Positions 23,404 to 35,549 of a stretch of DNA of 64,000 nt are shown piece after piece (the first letter of the stretch is position 1; every line of letters begins with the position of its first letter). Below the pieces are notes generated by a model. It was not told where the DNA came from and searched no databases. It saw only the letters and a list, made by a program, of their open reading frames with translations. A program made the translations under genes and the position numbers. This DNA comes from Siphonodentalium dalli (taxonomy: Eukaryota; Mollusca; Scaphopoda; Gadilida; Siphonodentaliidae): assembly GCA_032622095.1 (NCBI GenBank), contig CP136061.1, positions 199,012,244-199,076,243 on the forward strand, given 5' to 3'.

Positions 23404-24044
23404 CACTTTGCCCATGCCATTTTACACTTAAAATTTACTTATAATAGAATAGATTCTCTGCATAAGTTTATTAACTTATGAGACCCTTATTTATTCTTCA
23501 ATAACTGATATACACATCTTTGATATATGCATATTTTTTCATTCATATTTTGTATGTGGTTATTTTTTATAAATAAATAAATTATTTGTGTGTATCAGAT
23601 AAAGTAATATTTTTTCATTCAATGTGGGATATTTCATGAGTATTTTGAGTGGACATTTTCCATATAGATATGATGTTGTTGTGAATGATTTTTGAAACCT
23701 CAGTCATTCATACTAACATTGCTAATTATTATTGTTGTTAAATTGTTCGCATAACTACTCAGATTGCTTTGTGCAAAATTCATTTTTGATTGGGTATTTC
23801 TATTTACATGTATCAAGATACCATAGATATTTGAATTCTTAGTGGTACGAGAAGGAATAGAACATAGGACATTTGCCACTTCGAAACTGCTTGACTTGTG
23901 TATCAGGTATCAAATATATTGACCGACAAATTAGAATGAAAATGCTATCTGTATGCCTGAGATATTAGGAAAGCGCGGGTTCATTTGATCATTCTTCACC
24001 AAACTTGACAAACTTTCTCAAGACATTAAGATCAAGATCAAGAA
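23404..24044. other. LINE 3' UTR and intron sequence
   Basis: After the LINE stop codon, AT-rich sequence runs to a short TAAA-type tail (AATAAATAAATAAATT near 23568-23583), the likely LINE 3' end. The rest to 24044 is non-coding with no recognised feature. Confidence 0.5.
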
Positions 24045-26136
24045 ATGGCAAGCTTTGGATATATCAATTCATACAATTGTGCACCAACTTTGGTTCAATA
24101 TGGATCGAGTGTGTATCAACCGCATGGTTATCAACAACTGCCACCAACCCAGCCATATTATGTGCAAAATCAATGGCCAACAACCAATTATAACCAATAC
24201 CCACATGGTTTGCCATACCCAGTCCAACCATACTATAACTGGAGTTATCCAAATTGGCATTGCCAACAGACCAAGGCTGCACAAATACCTGATCCAACTG
24301 AGTCGAATCATCATGCTGTTAGCTTTAAAATGCCGCAGCCAGAAGATCAGTCAAACCATGCCGAGACAACTCACGAACCGAAGACCGATCCATTTTTCGT
24401 GAACAAGGATTTTGTTTGGAATAGGATTTCATCTCGGTTAGATAAAACTGTATCTGAAAGGACCCAGTGGATGGAAGGGGTTGATTGTGTAATTCAAGCT
24501 AGGGGTGTATTTACTGAAGGAGTTTCCTAAATGCCATTATAATTATATCAAGGTCATTTCCTATCTAGAGATGCTAATTAGAGAAATGGAATATATGGTA
24601 GAAGTACTGATTGAAGACAAGCACAAAAGAGACCATATGATTCTCAACTTCTGTGTGTTCAAGCGGGAGACGACGAAGAACAAATGGGGAAATATCACGT
24701 TCAATGAGCTAATAAGCAAATTAACACGATGGGAGTTGAGTGGAGACCAAGTAAGCGCAGTCGGAAGAAATCTCATTCTCGACTATTCGAACTTGCCAGC
24801 CAGATTGTGGAACATATGCTGAAGGATGAATTTCTTCGATCGATGACTGCTATATACAATAAGGACGCTGATTTCTCAAAGAAATTGGGTCGAGTAAATG
24901 TGACTGACCTTTATCCAAGAGACTGATGTTCGGTTAGGAAACAGACCGATGCGCTCACAAGATGCGCCGGGTTTTCCACTGGATCCAGTTCAATGCTCGA
25001 ACCAATCCCAGAAAAGGAGTTATTGGAGAAGATGGCAGTCAAAATGGTCGCCGAAGATCAGCTATCGGGAAAAGCCTCCATCTGAAACTCCAAGAGTGAC
25101 CAAGACTCAAGTAGTTGAAAAATTACCAGGGTTAAATGACTGTGTCATGATATTTGATGTTGATAAAAATACCCGACCACATTCCAATTACCAGAAGCAA
25201 TATATGTCACTGGGGGAATAGTGGAAACAGCTGATTGTCTTTCCAACTCTCTGAAGAATTTGCAGTCTGAAATAGAAGACATGCAACTACTAACACCATA
25301 AGAGTATACATTATGCGCAAGAAATCCAGTTCAGCATGAGAAACAATTATTACCGGACGAGCCAGCTATCAACAAACTTATGGACAATGAACAGGACGAT
25401 GAGCCAGTCCATGATATCAGCCTAGAGTTGGACGACATTGCTTCCCTGGATCTGAGCATGGTCGATAGCATAGGTCTGATGCTGGATTAGGATATATCAG
25501 AGTGTAGCACAACTCAAGTGAATGATGTATCGCAAGTGTCTATTGCATCTGCCATATCACAACTTGAATATGGTAACTCATCACTCAGTGGACTCTTCCC
25601 GTCATTTTTACATGTTCATCTGACACAGGCTACCAGTCTCCATCATAAGATATCTTTAGCACTGATGGTATAAATACCGGTATTCAACAACACATAGATG
25701 TCCATACCATCGGTGACATATCCCAGTATGATACTGTGTCAGCGTCTGAGTTATCACACAGACAAGAATCTCAAGATGCTGGAGCTACGAAATATGTAGA
25801 CAAGCAAGATACCGGTACTACAACGGAAGCTGTAGACCACCTGAGCAAGACTGATGACTTCAAATCAGTCGCCAATAGACGAACCGAGGTGCACACATCC
25901 TCAAACAAAATTAGATGGCCCAGATCAGTGGCCATGGGATCCTGGTGGAGATCAGTGGCCATGGGATCCTGGTGGAGATCAGTGGCCATGGGATCCTGGT
26001 GGGAATAAACATTCCTCCATTCTGCAGTGGTATCCAATGCCTCATAGGGGTTTGAAAAATATGACAGTTGCCGTCAACAGAATCAACCCAGTCACTGCAG
26101 TACACGAGAATTTCACAACTAATAAATGGAAGTGAC
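24045..26136 (+). pseudogene. Intronless, frameshifted relic of a long protein, family not recognised
   Basis: An ATG frame at 24045 gives a Tyr/Gln/Pro-rich low-complexity start (about 75 residues), then a charged segment (KDFVWNRISSRLDKTVSERT). The same protein appears to continue in shifted frames: KCHYNYIKVISYLEMLIREM, then FELASQIVEHMLKDEFLRS, then acidic PVHDISLELDDIASLDLSM, to a last frame ending at 26136 with three DQWPWDPGG repeats. Stops and frameshifts occur every 200-500 bases. No splice sites are needed to follow it, which suits a processed pseudogene or a transposon accessory ORF. I do not recognise the family, and the joins between frames are inferred. Confidence 0.5.
25922..26002 (+). 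repeat. 27-bp tandem repeat, three identical copies
   Basis: Three perfect 27-base copies beginning AGATCAGTGGCCATGGG lie end to end at 25922, 25949 and 25976. In the frame used by the surrounding pseudogene each encodes DQWPWDPGG. Perfect identity inside an otherwise decayed frame means the expansion is recent relative to the decay. Confidence 0.9.
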
Positions 26137-26814
26137 TCGAGCACTGGATATGATTACGGTTTAGATTCATAAGTTGATTAAATCATACATGAACCATGCA
26201 CATGTATCAGGTAGATCTAAGATAATGCTTAGTGCTTGTTTATAACCTAAACAAATGCACTGGGTAGATCTATAGATAATGTTCTGGTGCTTCATTGGTC
26301 AGTCCAGACAGTGATGTTTAGAACAGTCCATAAAAGCATCCATACACAACCTGGTTAAGTTTGCATGTATGTTTTGACAATTTGCTAGTTCATATATATT
26401 TAGCTTCAATAAAGCGTTGTGTTGAATTTCCGATATGCGATATGTTGAGGTCGATATGTTATGACACATTGTGAAGTTCATATATAAAACATCGTGTAGC
26501 TTCAAGAAAATTTGTGCGAGTCATAAAATGACATATCTAATTTTACGAAGTGATGACCGATGAAAAGATCACAAGTCTTACTAATAGTTGCCAAAGTTGA
26601 TGGGCGAATATCCAGACATATGTGCGAATATGGAACTTATGGCACCAACCGCATGTGTTTCTGATCCGGATGTTCGCCATTCATCAGCCATTGACTAATT
26701 GACAATGCTCGACAGATCATACCATATACCTAGAGATCACACGGATGAGACGCGTTGCCAAAGAGCACTCATGACATGGCAGCTAGCTAATGATTAGATC
26801 AAATAAATATTCTG
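26137..26814. other. Intron sequence, no gene recognised
   Basis: Non-coding. A weak duplication of the block GTAGATCTA-(TA)GATAATG occurs at about 26211 and 26263. Nothing else was supported. Confidence 0.35.
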
Positions 26815-29055
26815 ATGTGATCTTTTGTTACACGACATGGAATGCTCAAGTGCTGGTAAACAAAATCGAAGACCCCAATTTTCTCAAATTATTTACACGG
26901 TACAATTTCATAACCTTATCTTAGACATGGTACCAAAATGCGACACAAATTAAAATACCTGTCTACAATTGTCATGATTTAGAAGTGCTCAGGAAAATGA
27001 CAGAGGTGGAATTGTATTCTATTAATAATTATCAAACAAAATACGAAGGATCTGTTAAAACTTTTACCCATATTGAGGATGTCGCGTTATGTGTCGAATT
27101 TGAAGGTGGTATTTTCCAACACAATTAGAGTATTGTCTTCGTTTCAATTTACATTCCACCGGAATCGTCAATCTATTGGAATTAACGTAAAAGTTATGAC
27201 TTAATTTTTCAGGATGTTGAAACAGAATTACGAAAATATTGTGATAAATCGTTAATAATAATAGGAGGATATTTAAACTCTCGAACTGGTGGAAGATCGG
27301 ATTATGTCGAACAAGATGGTGATCAATATGTCTCTTTATCCAATGAGACAAATACCTCTAAAAGGTTTAATGGCCAGAGCAAAGGCCCAATGGTATGCGG
27401 AAGGGGGGAATACAAAATATTTTGCTTATTTAGAGAAAAGGCACTTTACCGAGAAGCTAACCCAAACGTAATCCGAGAAGATGACATATCAATAACTGAT
27501 ATTCTTGAAATTTTGGAAGAACAAGGACAATTTCATAAATTACTGTATAAAGCAGATACCAAAACAAACTGTGAAGCAATACAATACGACCAATTTCTCC
27601 TTATTTTGATACCAAATGTTGTATACAACGAACTGCTTTCAGCATTAATGTCCATGAAACATAATAAGTCGATGAGTATACAGTCGAGTTCTATAAATTT
27701 TTAAATGATATATAATCCTGATATGACATGACATATCAGATTATTTACAAAATTCTATAAATACGTCATATAGAAAGGGGCATACGTCATTGACACGGCG
27801 TCATGGCATGATAACTTTTTCAACTAAATCCGGCAAAGATTAAATCGTATATAAAAAAAACTTGAGACCGATCACACTTTTGAATGTCGATTATAAATTA
27901 GCTGCTACTGCATGCAATAGCAAATAGATTGAAAACTCAATTGGGCTCAATGGTCAGTGACACATAGAAATGATTCATAAAGGGTCGTTCCATTGGAGAA
28001 TGTACACGTCTATATATGATATGATTCTAGAATGTGAGGAACAGAAAATCCCCGGATTAATGCTTCTCTCGATTATGAAAAGCATTTGACTCATTAAAAT
28101 GGGACTTCATCCAGAAAACATTAGATTTATTTGGTTTCGGCGATTCCATATGTATATTGGTAGCAACGTTATACGAAGGAGCAAACAGCTCAATCGTCAA
28201 CGATGGACAATTATCACAATCTTTTAATATTGAAAAAGGTGTCCCACAAGGTGCCCATTGTCACCTTACCTTTTCATACTGTGTATTGAAACACTCGCAG
28301 CAACCTTTGAATATGATAACGACATTGCAGGTTTGAGAATAAACGATAGATCATACAAAGTAAGCCTCAACCCTTTGGCTTGACGGTAGTGAATCGTCGC
28401 TTAATGGAACCATAAATTTATTAAAATCTTTTGAAAAAGTATCTGGATTAAGAGTAAACTTTGAAAAAAACAGACGCGTTGTGGTTTTTGAAAAGAAGAG
28501 ATTATACAAAATCGTTACTAACTTATGAAGGAATCTCAGAGGAAAGTTCAAAACCCTCGGGGTGTTGTTTAACTTAGAAGACCCCCTTTTAGTGTCAGAA
28601 AAAGGGGAAGACAAAAATGTAAAATAGAGAACATATTAAAGTATTGGGCTTTAAGGACACTGTCCCATATTTGGAAGGCAACTGCTATAAAAATGCTGGT
28701 ATTCTATCATTATCCAGACTATGTCTGTATTACCAGATCCTCAACCTATGGTATTAAAGTAAATGCAGGGCTCACTATTTGGCTTTTTCTGGAATGCAAA
28801 GCGTTATAAGATTAAACGAGACACTATCATCCAAAATACAGAAAAAGGAGGCCTTAAAATTGCAGACATTAAACACTTCACAAAATCGTTGAAGGTTACA
28901 TGGCTGAAGAAACTACTTGACCCCTTAAACTTTTCTGAATGGAAATTACTCTTACTTAACCAAATCTACCAATATGGTGGTCCGGCCATGCTTAATTTAC
29001 ACAAGCCGAGCTTGTTGAGAATATCAAAGCAAATTATTTTGACATCTATCAACAC
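26815..29055 (+). mobile_element. Second L1/Tx1-type LINE, degenerate, endonuclease to C-terminus
   Basis: Endonuclease remains run from TWNAQVLVNKIEDPNF (26850) through VSIYIPPESS (27148) to LIIIGGYLNSRTGGRS (27253). A deletion then joins it to the linker LMARAKAQWYAEGGNTKYF. RT follows: LRPITLLNVDYKLAA (27863), broken motif A (28070-28105), DGQLSQSF-KGVPQG (28200-28250), a shifted SPYLFILCIETLA, then SGLRVNFEK (28445), FFWNAKRYKIKRD and GGLKIADIKHF (28785-28876). Many stops and frame changes are present, and no YADD is readable. It is the same broad type as the LINE at 15.7 kb but clearly a different, older copy. Confidence 0.8.
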
Positions 29056-31937
29056 TAGAGCGACTCATTTTCGAACGAATAAGTCCAAAATGAAAAACAA
29101 GAAATCGTGAACGTTAAAACTTGAAATGGGAAACGCGTGTCGCGTGTCGAGAAATGAAGCAAAATCCGAGCGACGCAAGTCTCAGGAGGAATTTCTACAT
29201 TTCCAAGAGTTAACAAAGCTAGTTGATAACTTGGAAAAAGAACATCCGTCCGAATATTGGTGAGTGATGCACGAACTGAGGAATAAACGAAATGAAACAA
29301 ATTATTGACATCCTGATGAAAGTGTAGACTTTTCAAGAAAGTGCTCTGTAAACAGACCGTTTCTTCGAATAGAACAAAACATTATAATGTGAATGAAAGA
29401 AACCCCAACTTTAAACATTCTTGAGAGTGCTATAGAAGCATGTGAAGTAATTAATTGTGTTAAACTTTTAAAACACAGAAAATGTTCTTGATATGGAAAC
29501 TTTTCGAATGAACTGCTTACAGCAGTTATTCCTGCGACAATAGACGACGTTATGACATTCTTTAACCAAGTTTTAGAATCAGGTCATTATCCAGACAGCT
29601 GGATCTTAATTCTCATTATGAAGGGAGACCGGCATGACCCAAACAATTATCGACAGATTGTGCTTAGCAGTAACTGAGGTAAATTGTTCAATAAGTTATA
29701 AATAGACGACTATTTGGAAACGCGTGGTCTCATTAGTGACAACCAATTCGGATTTAGAAAGAATCATGGTACAATTGACAGCGCTTATGTTCTAAAAAGA
29801 TTTATAAATAAATATAAACAGAAACATAAGCCAATTTTTGCAGCGTTTATCGATTTCCAGAAAGAGTTCGACTCAGTGGATAGGTCTTTGATGTTTGAAA
29901 AGTTACATCGCATTGGTATCGGAGATAGGGTCAATCAGATAATACGATCGATGTATCAATCAAGTTATTTTAAAGTTAAAACAGGTGCAGGAGTTGGACC
30001 ACTGCATATCTCAACGGTCGGTGTCAGGCAATGGGACCCTTATCACCCACGTTGTTCTAGATATTCATTGACGATGTAAAACTTTCACTAGATGGTCTGG
30101 TGATTCCATATTCCTTAATAGCCGCCCGCTCAATCATCTTTTATTTATAGATGATCTAGTTTTGTTGTCGGAAAGGTTTACAAAATTGTCTCAATGCGCT
30201 GGAAATATTTACTCAATATAATGATAGTTTAAGCATTGTTTATTTATCCACCAAATATATAATAGTTACATACATTGAACAAGGGAATACACAAGGAACT
30301 AATATAATGAATATGGTAATATGTGATATATCTGGTAGCAAGGGAGAACGGCAGTAAGCACATGGCTTTTCGGATGTCGTTCAACGCACGTATCATCAAG
30401 GCCCCCTGTATAATATATATAAATCATCATGGAATTTGACATTAGTGTCGGGAACGGACAGTTGATTTATAGATAATTCGGATATTACATGGGTCCTGGG
30501 ATTTTTTGGGTATAAAGAATAAGAGGAGAATTTAAGATAAGAAGACAAAGATGGAGGGGATGGTGAAGGGAGTGGAATGGAACGGATTTTTCGTTTTATT
30601 AAATGTTAGGTATGATGTTCTAAGATGCTGCTGACCGATTTATAATTAAGCAACTAAAATCGTTGTGTGTGGATAATAAATTTTTGGAATTCTTCAAAAA
30701 TAGTTAGATTCGTTTGTAGACTCATTTTATCGTCGCCATTGAGGAAAATATAAACTGAGGGAACTATTGCGTCTGGGATCTTTCCAAGAAGAATTTACCT
30801 ATGTGAACGGTAACGCCGACATTGGAATATGTAGTGGTAGCTAACTTCTATTTGTCCACAAACACAGCGATCAGTGACAGAGATATTTGTGCGAGTTTAG
30901 ATCACTACAATAGTTATGGATTACTTGTGCTTTTCTTGTGTAACAATATCTGAAGCGTGAATTCCAGAGGGCTGCTGTATTTAATATGAATGACCGGTCG
31001 TGTGAATTGGCGTTAAATTGGGGTAGCCGAAAGTTTTTTGAGTTACGAGTATTAATTTTCGATACTTCGGATACAAGACAGTGGAGGCTCTAAGTTTTGT
31101 AGGTACTCCAGGGCCGAGTTATAAATTATTTTGTAATATAAATAAAGTTTCGGATTTTCACGTCTCTTATTTAGAGTCTCCCAACCTGCTTAAATTGTAT
31201 GGTTATTATTACTCGTGTATCTGGTACATCATGTTACGATACGCGCAGCTTCTAGTTGTATATCTTCCAACTTGTCAGATTCTGCCAATGTGCAATTGTC
31301 CCAGATAACGTTTGCGTATTCTGTGATTGGTCTTACAAGAGTGAAATAACATTTTTCAAGGGTTTCTCTATTAAGAACGTATTTTTGTTTTTGTAACATA
31401 GATATATGATCTCGTGGTGAATGCAAGCACATCCAACTGGATTATTTTCAGATCGAAGAAAACCAAACGGGAGCCACATTTCAATATCAATGGGCAAACG
31501 CTTGAATTAGTTTCAGAGTATCCCTATCTCTGAATAAAATTCACATTAACCGGTAGAATGATAAAGTCACAAGGGCTCACAAGTGGAAAAGCCAACGAAA
31601 GCAATGTTCTTTCTAACGCCGTCTATTCCTTCTAGGATACGACTTTAGATTCCAACTAAATGCAAATTATTCGGTAAATTGATTAAACCGATGATATACG
31701 GGTGTGAGATATGGCAGGAGAAATAAAAATGCTTTATTCTGGCACAATACCATGCGAGCAAGTTCACCTAAGGTTTTGCAAAAGGATATCAGGGGTTAAC
31801 CAAAAGGCCACAAATCATGCCGTATGCGCAGAATTGGGCAGATTCCCGGTTATACACGGCGCGATTATACAACAATTCAAGTATATGAAAAAAGTTTATA
31901 ATTTTCCAGCTGGGTCATTGATTCATGTAGTCCCATT
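29056..31937 (+). mobile_element. Third LINE type, RT region, interrupted by an insertion
   Basis: Starts in the linker (EFLHFQELTKLVDNLEKEHP near 29190, PSEYW). It then has RT pieces: FNQVLESGHYPDSW, KGDRHDPNNYRQI (29625), NQFGFRKNHGTIDSAYVLKR (29740), IDFQKEFDSVD (29850), GVRQ-DP (30020) and a readable FIDDLVLLSE (30148) for motif C. The C-terminal part SKKTKREPHFNINGQTLE (31450) and VHLRFCKRISGVNQKATN (31757), ending with ELGRFP, comes after a gap of about 1.07 kb (30370-31440), so that gap is an insertion or rearrangement. The CR1-like minus fragment at 31229-31435 lies inside the gap. The clade is not assigned. The element resumes at 32821 after a nested transposon. Confidence 0.75.
31225..31435 (-). 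pseudogene. CR1/jockey-like LINE, C-terminal fragment, opposite strand
   Basis: The minus frame reads LNRETLEKCYFTLVRP, then ITEYANVIWDNCTLAESDKL, then LEDIQLEAARIVT, the same conserved region as at 15.0-15.3 kb but from a different copy with an intact frame over 67 codons. It sits inside the interruption of the plus-strand LINE, directly abutting where that LINE resumes at about 31440, so it was probably part of the inserted DNA. Confidence 0.75.
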
Positions 31938-32820
31938 CTGCTGGTACGTAAACCAGCTATGATATTGGGATAGACAGATGCTGTGTTTACGTCCCGGACC
32001 GCCCCATGCATTGGCATCCAATATCGGACTTTACGCGCTAGTCATCAGCTCACATAATACCACAAATAAATAAATAAATGTATAATCAAATATAACAATA
32101 AACGGGGTTATTCCATAGAAGACATGATATTTGTTCTGAACACAACATAAATTGTCAATTGAAAGTGGTAATTTAATGTGAAAAAATTATATTATCGCAG
32201 TGTTAACATATTTTTTAAAGTATGCGAACTCATTTGACCGCACGGAGTGACATCGGCACATTCCAGCACTCGTAAGGTAAACATCAACAACCCCACGTGG
32301 TCGTAAATTGAATTTTATTAATTCTATCACGAATACCCGGTAATTTGTAAATTGGAAATTGCATATATATCGCTAGACGTTCCGTATATACTACAAAAAT
32401 AAGTTATGTAGGACCACTTACAATTACAATAAACACATAACAGTGATGGGCTTTTGGGTGTACTGAATTGTTGGCATAGAAGCCGAACATTGCCGATTAA
32501 ACTTCGGCTCTCAGTTAAAACGTAAACAAATCGATGTTTGTCCTAATAATGCAGAATATTCTCTGTGTAATTTAACATGAAACTTAGATTATTAATTTAT
32601 TATACATCATTATGACCATAAGATGTCACCATTTCCGAAATGTATAGTATCATGTAATTATTTGTTGAGTATCGTCGAGGAAAAGAGCCGACCCATCCCG
32701 CCACCAATTGTGGGACTAAAGTCCGCTACAGGATGCCAAAAGCATGCATATGGGCACGGTCTGGGACGTAAACACAGCGTCTGTCTATCCCAATATCTTA
32801 GCTGGTTTACGTACCAGCAG
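31938..32820. mobile_element. 883-bp nonautonomous TIR DNA transposon nested in a LINE
   Basis: Terminal inverted repeats of about 100 bp (31938-32034 and 32716-32820) start CTGCTGGTACGTAAACCAGC and agree at roughly 85-90%. The very tip is itself palindromic (GCTGGT...ACCAGC). The interior has no coding capacity. The LINE protein sequence reads into it on the left (PAGSLIH) and out of it on the right (VHDAYIESLENASMSL), which fixes the insertion boundaries. A clear target duplication was not seen. Confidence 0.8.
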
Positions 32821-33405
32821 ACTGTACATGATGCATATATCGAATCACTTGAAAATGCGTCGATGTCATTATGCAATGATGTATATGGAAAATATGGTGT
32901 TGATATTTAAAATCGTGGGAAACGTGGGGAGCTTGTGAGAAAACTGAAAACGGAACATTTAAAACGATTTAACAACAATAACTCCTTCGAAAAGAAACCG
33001 AATGCTGAAAATAAGACAAGAACATATAGGTTGTTTAAAGCAAGGTACAAGATAGACATTTTCTATCCTTGTGGGGTGTTCTGTTCCATCTCACAGTTTC
33101 TTTTTGGAGGTTGTGGTTCGCTGTTCTGAATCTGCAAAATTCAATTCGGTTTTTACTTTCTAAGATATCAAGACATTTTTTAACGGAAAAATTGTGCTTA
33201 AATATGCGATATATTTGGCCTCTACTTGATTTGTTCCTTTCACAATCCCACTTTATTATAATCACAGAGTTCCCACATTTTTCAGATATGACGAACTATG
33301 AGAAGTTTAGATTTATCATGAAGAATGAACACAAAGCAACCATTAGAGTTATATGTGGCACGATCCGGTCGTTCTTCACTGCTAAGGGATTCCAATAAAA
33401 GCTAG
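32821..33405 (+). mobile_element. C-terminal remainder of the third LINE with an opposite-strand piece
   Basis: On the plus strand the LINE continues: DAYIESLENASMSLCNDVYG, then RKLKTEHLKRF, then RTYRLFKARYKIDIF (to about 33060), and resumes at 33285 as HFSDMTNYEKFRFIMKNEH. Between them, 33062-33265 reads on the minus strand as YRIFKHNFSVKKCLDIL, then ESKNRIEFCRFRTANHNLQK, then ETVRW, the homologous LINE region. Both strands show a YRxFK motif, so this is either an inversion with duplication or a separate insertion of a related LINE. Confidence 0.65.
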
Positions 33406-33506
33406 TCAATTAATAATTTAGGACAGATGAATTCAATGTTTCCTCAGAGGAAAAAAAATCGTTAGGAAACTACATTGTACATGTATATGCATATATATGT
33501 TACTCA

Positions 33507-34076
33507 TCTCATATATATTTTGAAGACCTCTGTCTGTATGTATGTTTGTTTGTCTGTCTGTCTGTCTGTCATTTATACAAATCTACGATTCTCGACCGAT
33601 CGGGACGAAACTTGGTACGTGTGTGTAGTTTGACCAGGCGGTCGTCGTTGTCGTATTGGCGAGCCCGTGTGGCGCCCGCTTCGCGCATGCGCAGACGAGA
33701 TCTCGGAAACGGGTGGAGCTATCGACTTGAAATTTGCTATGTGAATGTATCTTGCCCCGGATACGAATTTTATCGGGTCACCGAGCCCATGCGACGCCAG
33801 CTTCGCGCATGCGCAGACGAGATCTCGGAAAAGGGTGGAGCTATCGACTTGAAATTTGCTATGTGAATGTATCTTGCCCCGGATACGAATTTTATCGGGT
33901 CGCCGAGCCCGTGCGACGCCAGCTTCGCGCATGCGCAGACGAGATCTCGGAAACGGGTAGAGCTATCGACTTGAAATTTGGTTTTTGATTAGCCTGGACA
34001 ACGTCGGGCTGGGTAGAGCTATCGACTTGAATTTTGGTTTTTGAATAGCCCGGACAACGTCGGGCTCATCGGCTAG
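33507..34076. mobile_element. Helitron-like unit 1 (family A)
   Basis: Starts TCTCATATATATTTTGAAG after an A. It carries a CTGT/TGTT microsatellite near its left end, about three copies of a 125-130 bp internal repeat (CATGCGCAGACGAGATCTCG is conserved), a short hairpin (GCCC-G-GAC, loop AAC, GTC-GGGC) and ends CTAG 11 bases further on. A 5' TC, a subterminal 3' hairpin and a CTRR end are the Helitron hallmarks. There is no helicase gene, so it is nonautonomous. Long frames here are translated repeat. Confidence 0.7.
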
Positions 34077-34618
34077 TCTCATATATATTTTGAAGACCTC
34101 TGTCTGTATGTTTGTCTGTCTGTCTGTATGTTTGTCATTAATACAAATCTACGATTCTCGACCGATCGGGACGAAACTTGGTGCGTGTGTGTAGTTTGAC
34201 CAGGCGGTGGACGTTGTCGTATTGGTGAGCCCGTGCGGCGCCCGCTTCGCGCATGCGCAGACGAGATCTCGGAAATGGGTGGAGCTATCGACTTGAAATT
34301 TGCTACGTGAATGTATCTTTCCCCGGATACGAATTTTTTCGGGTCGCCGAGCCCGTGCGACGCCAGCTTCGCGCATGCGCAGACGAGATCTCGGAAACGG
34401 GTGGAGCTATCGACTTGAAATTTGGTATGTGAATGTATCTTGCCCCGAATACGAATTTTATCGGGTCGCCGAGCCCGTGCGACGCCAGCTTCGCGCATGC
34501 GCCGACCAGATCTCGGAAACGGGTAGAGCTATCGACTTCAGATCTCGGAAACGGGTGGAGCTATCGACTTGAAATTTGGTTTTTGAATAGCCCGGACAAC
34601 GTCGGGCTCATCGGCTAG
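34077..34618. mobile_element. Helitron-like unit 2 (family A), head-to-tail with unit 1
   Basis: Begins TCTCATATATATTTTGAAG immediately after the CTAG of unit 1, with the same microsatellite, the same internal 125-130 bp repeats and the same hairpin-CTAG end at 34615-34618. One internal repeat is partly duplicated near the right end (GATCTCGGAAACGGGT twice). Confidence 0.7.
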
Positions 34619-35549
34619 TCTATTATATATTTTGAAAGATCTGTGTGTGTATCTGTGTGAGGGTGTGTTTGTGTGTGTGTAATCGATGGACTCAAAAACG
34701 GCTCAGCCAATTTCGATGAAACTTGGTATGTGGGGGTATTTTCGGGCCACGAGTAACATAGGCCTATTAATTTGTCCGTGCGAGGTCAACTTCTCACGTG
34801 CCGAGGTCAAATCTGTTTTTACGCTGTGTTACGGGACTTTCATTTGAGTTCGGTGCTTACAAATCGATTCGAAACAGCGCGATTAATAACATGCCAGTCA
34901 TAATAATCACACTATGAGAATCTTTCGTGTTTCCTCTTTCCAACGATATATAATATGTATGTATCCGTTTTAGTTATCTGCCTCAATTATTAAGAAGAAG
35001 TGGTACGATCTTCTATCAGGGTAAAACCAATGCGTAACTTCTATGACGTCGTTAGAGGTCATAAAGTTAGATCACGTTAACTCATAACCGGCCGATGCAT
35101 TTGACTGTTTCAGACGTCTTGGCGATATCTCGGGCACCGATGGTAATTTATCTTTACGTTGAAACTTGATCATTAATGAGCGTGTGTATATGAGGCGCGT
35201 TTATATACTTCAGTGGAAATCAAATCGGGTTAAACTGGCGGATTTTTACGGACGAAATTTGATGCATAGGGTATCTCGGTATCCGCTGGGCCGATTTCCC
35301 GGTATCCGCTGGGCCGATTTCCACCATTTTTGGGGTGTTGGTGTTTGACCCCACCTGACCTTGACCTTCAAAATGGTCAATTCAAGGTCAAATCGGGTAA
35401 AACCGGATGGATTTCGACGGGTACTTTTGTCGGGTACTTTTGTTCGGGCACTGTGTTTTGGACGGGTCAAATCGTGACCCCACTTGACCTTGGCCTTCAA
35501 AATAGACAATTCAAGGTCAAAGCCCGGACGAAGTCGGGTCACCTTCTAG
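34619..35549. mobile_element. Helitron-like unit 3 (family B)
   Basis: Starts TCTATTATATATTTTGAAAG right after the CTAG of unit 2 and has a GT-rich microsatellite. It includes a middle stretch (about 34800-35240) absent from units 4 and 5, then blocks of CTTGACCTTCAAAATGG and CAAGGTCAAATCGGG. The end is hairpin GCCC-G-GAC, loop GAA, GTC-GGGT, then CACCTT-CTAG. The hairpin loop differs from family A while the stem is kept. Confidence 0.65.

Noticed and set aside
33546-34572. Several frames of 75-139 codons on both strands, rich in Arg and Ala
   Set aside because: They are translations of the 125-130 bp internal repeats of the Helitron-like units; the same peptide recurs in each repeat and on both strands.
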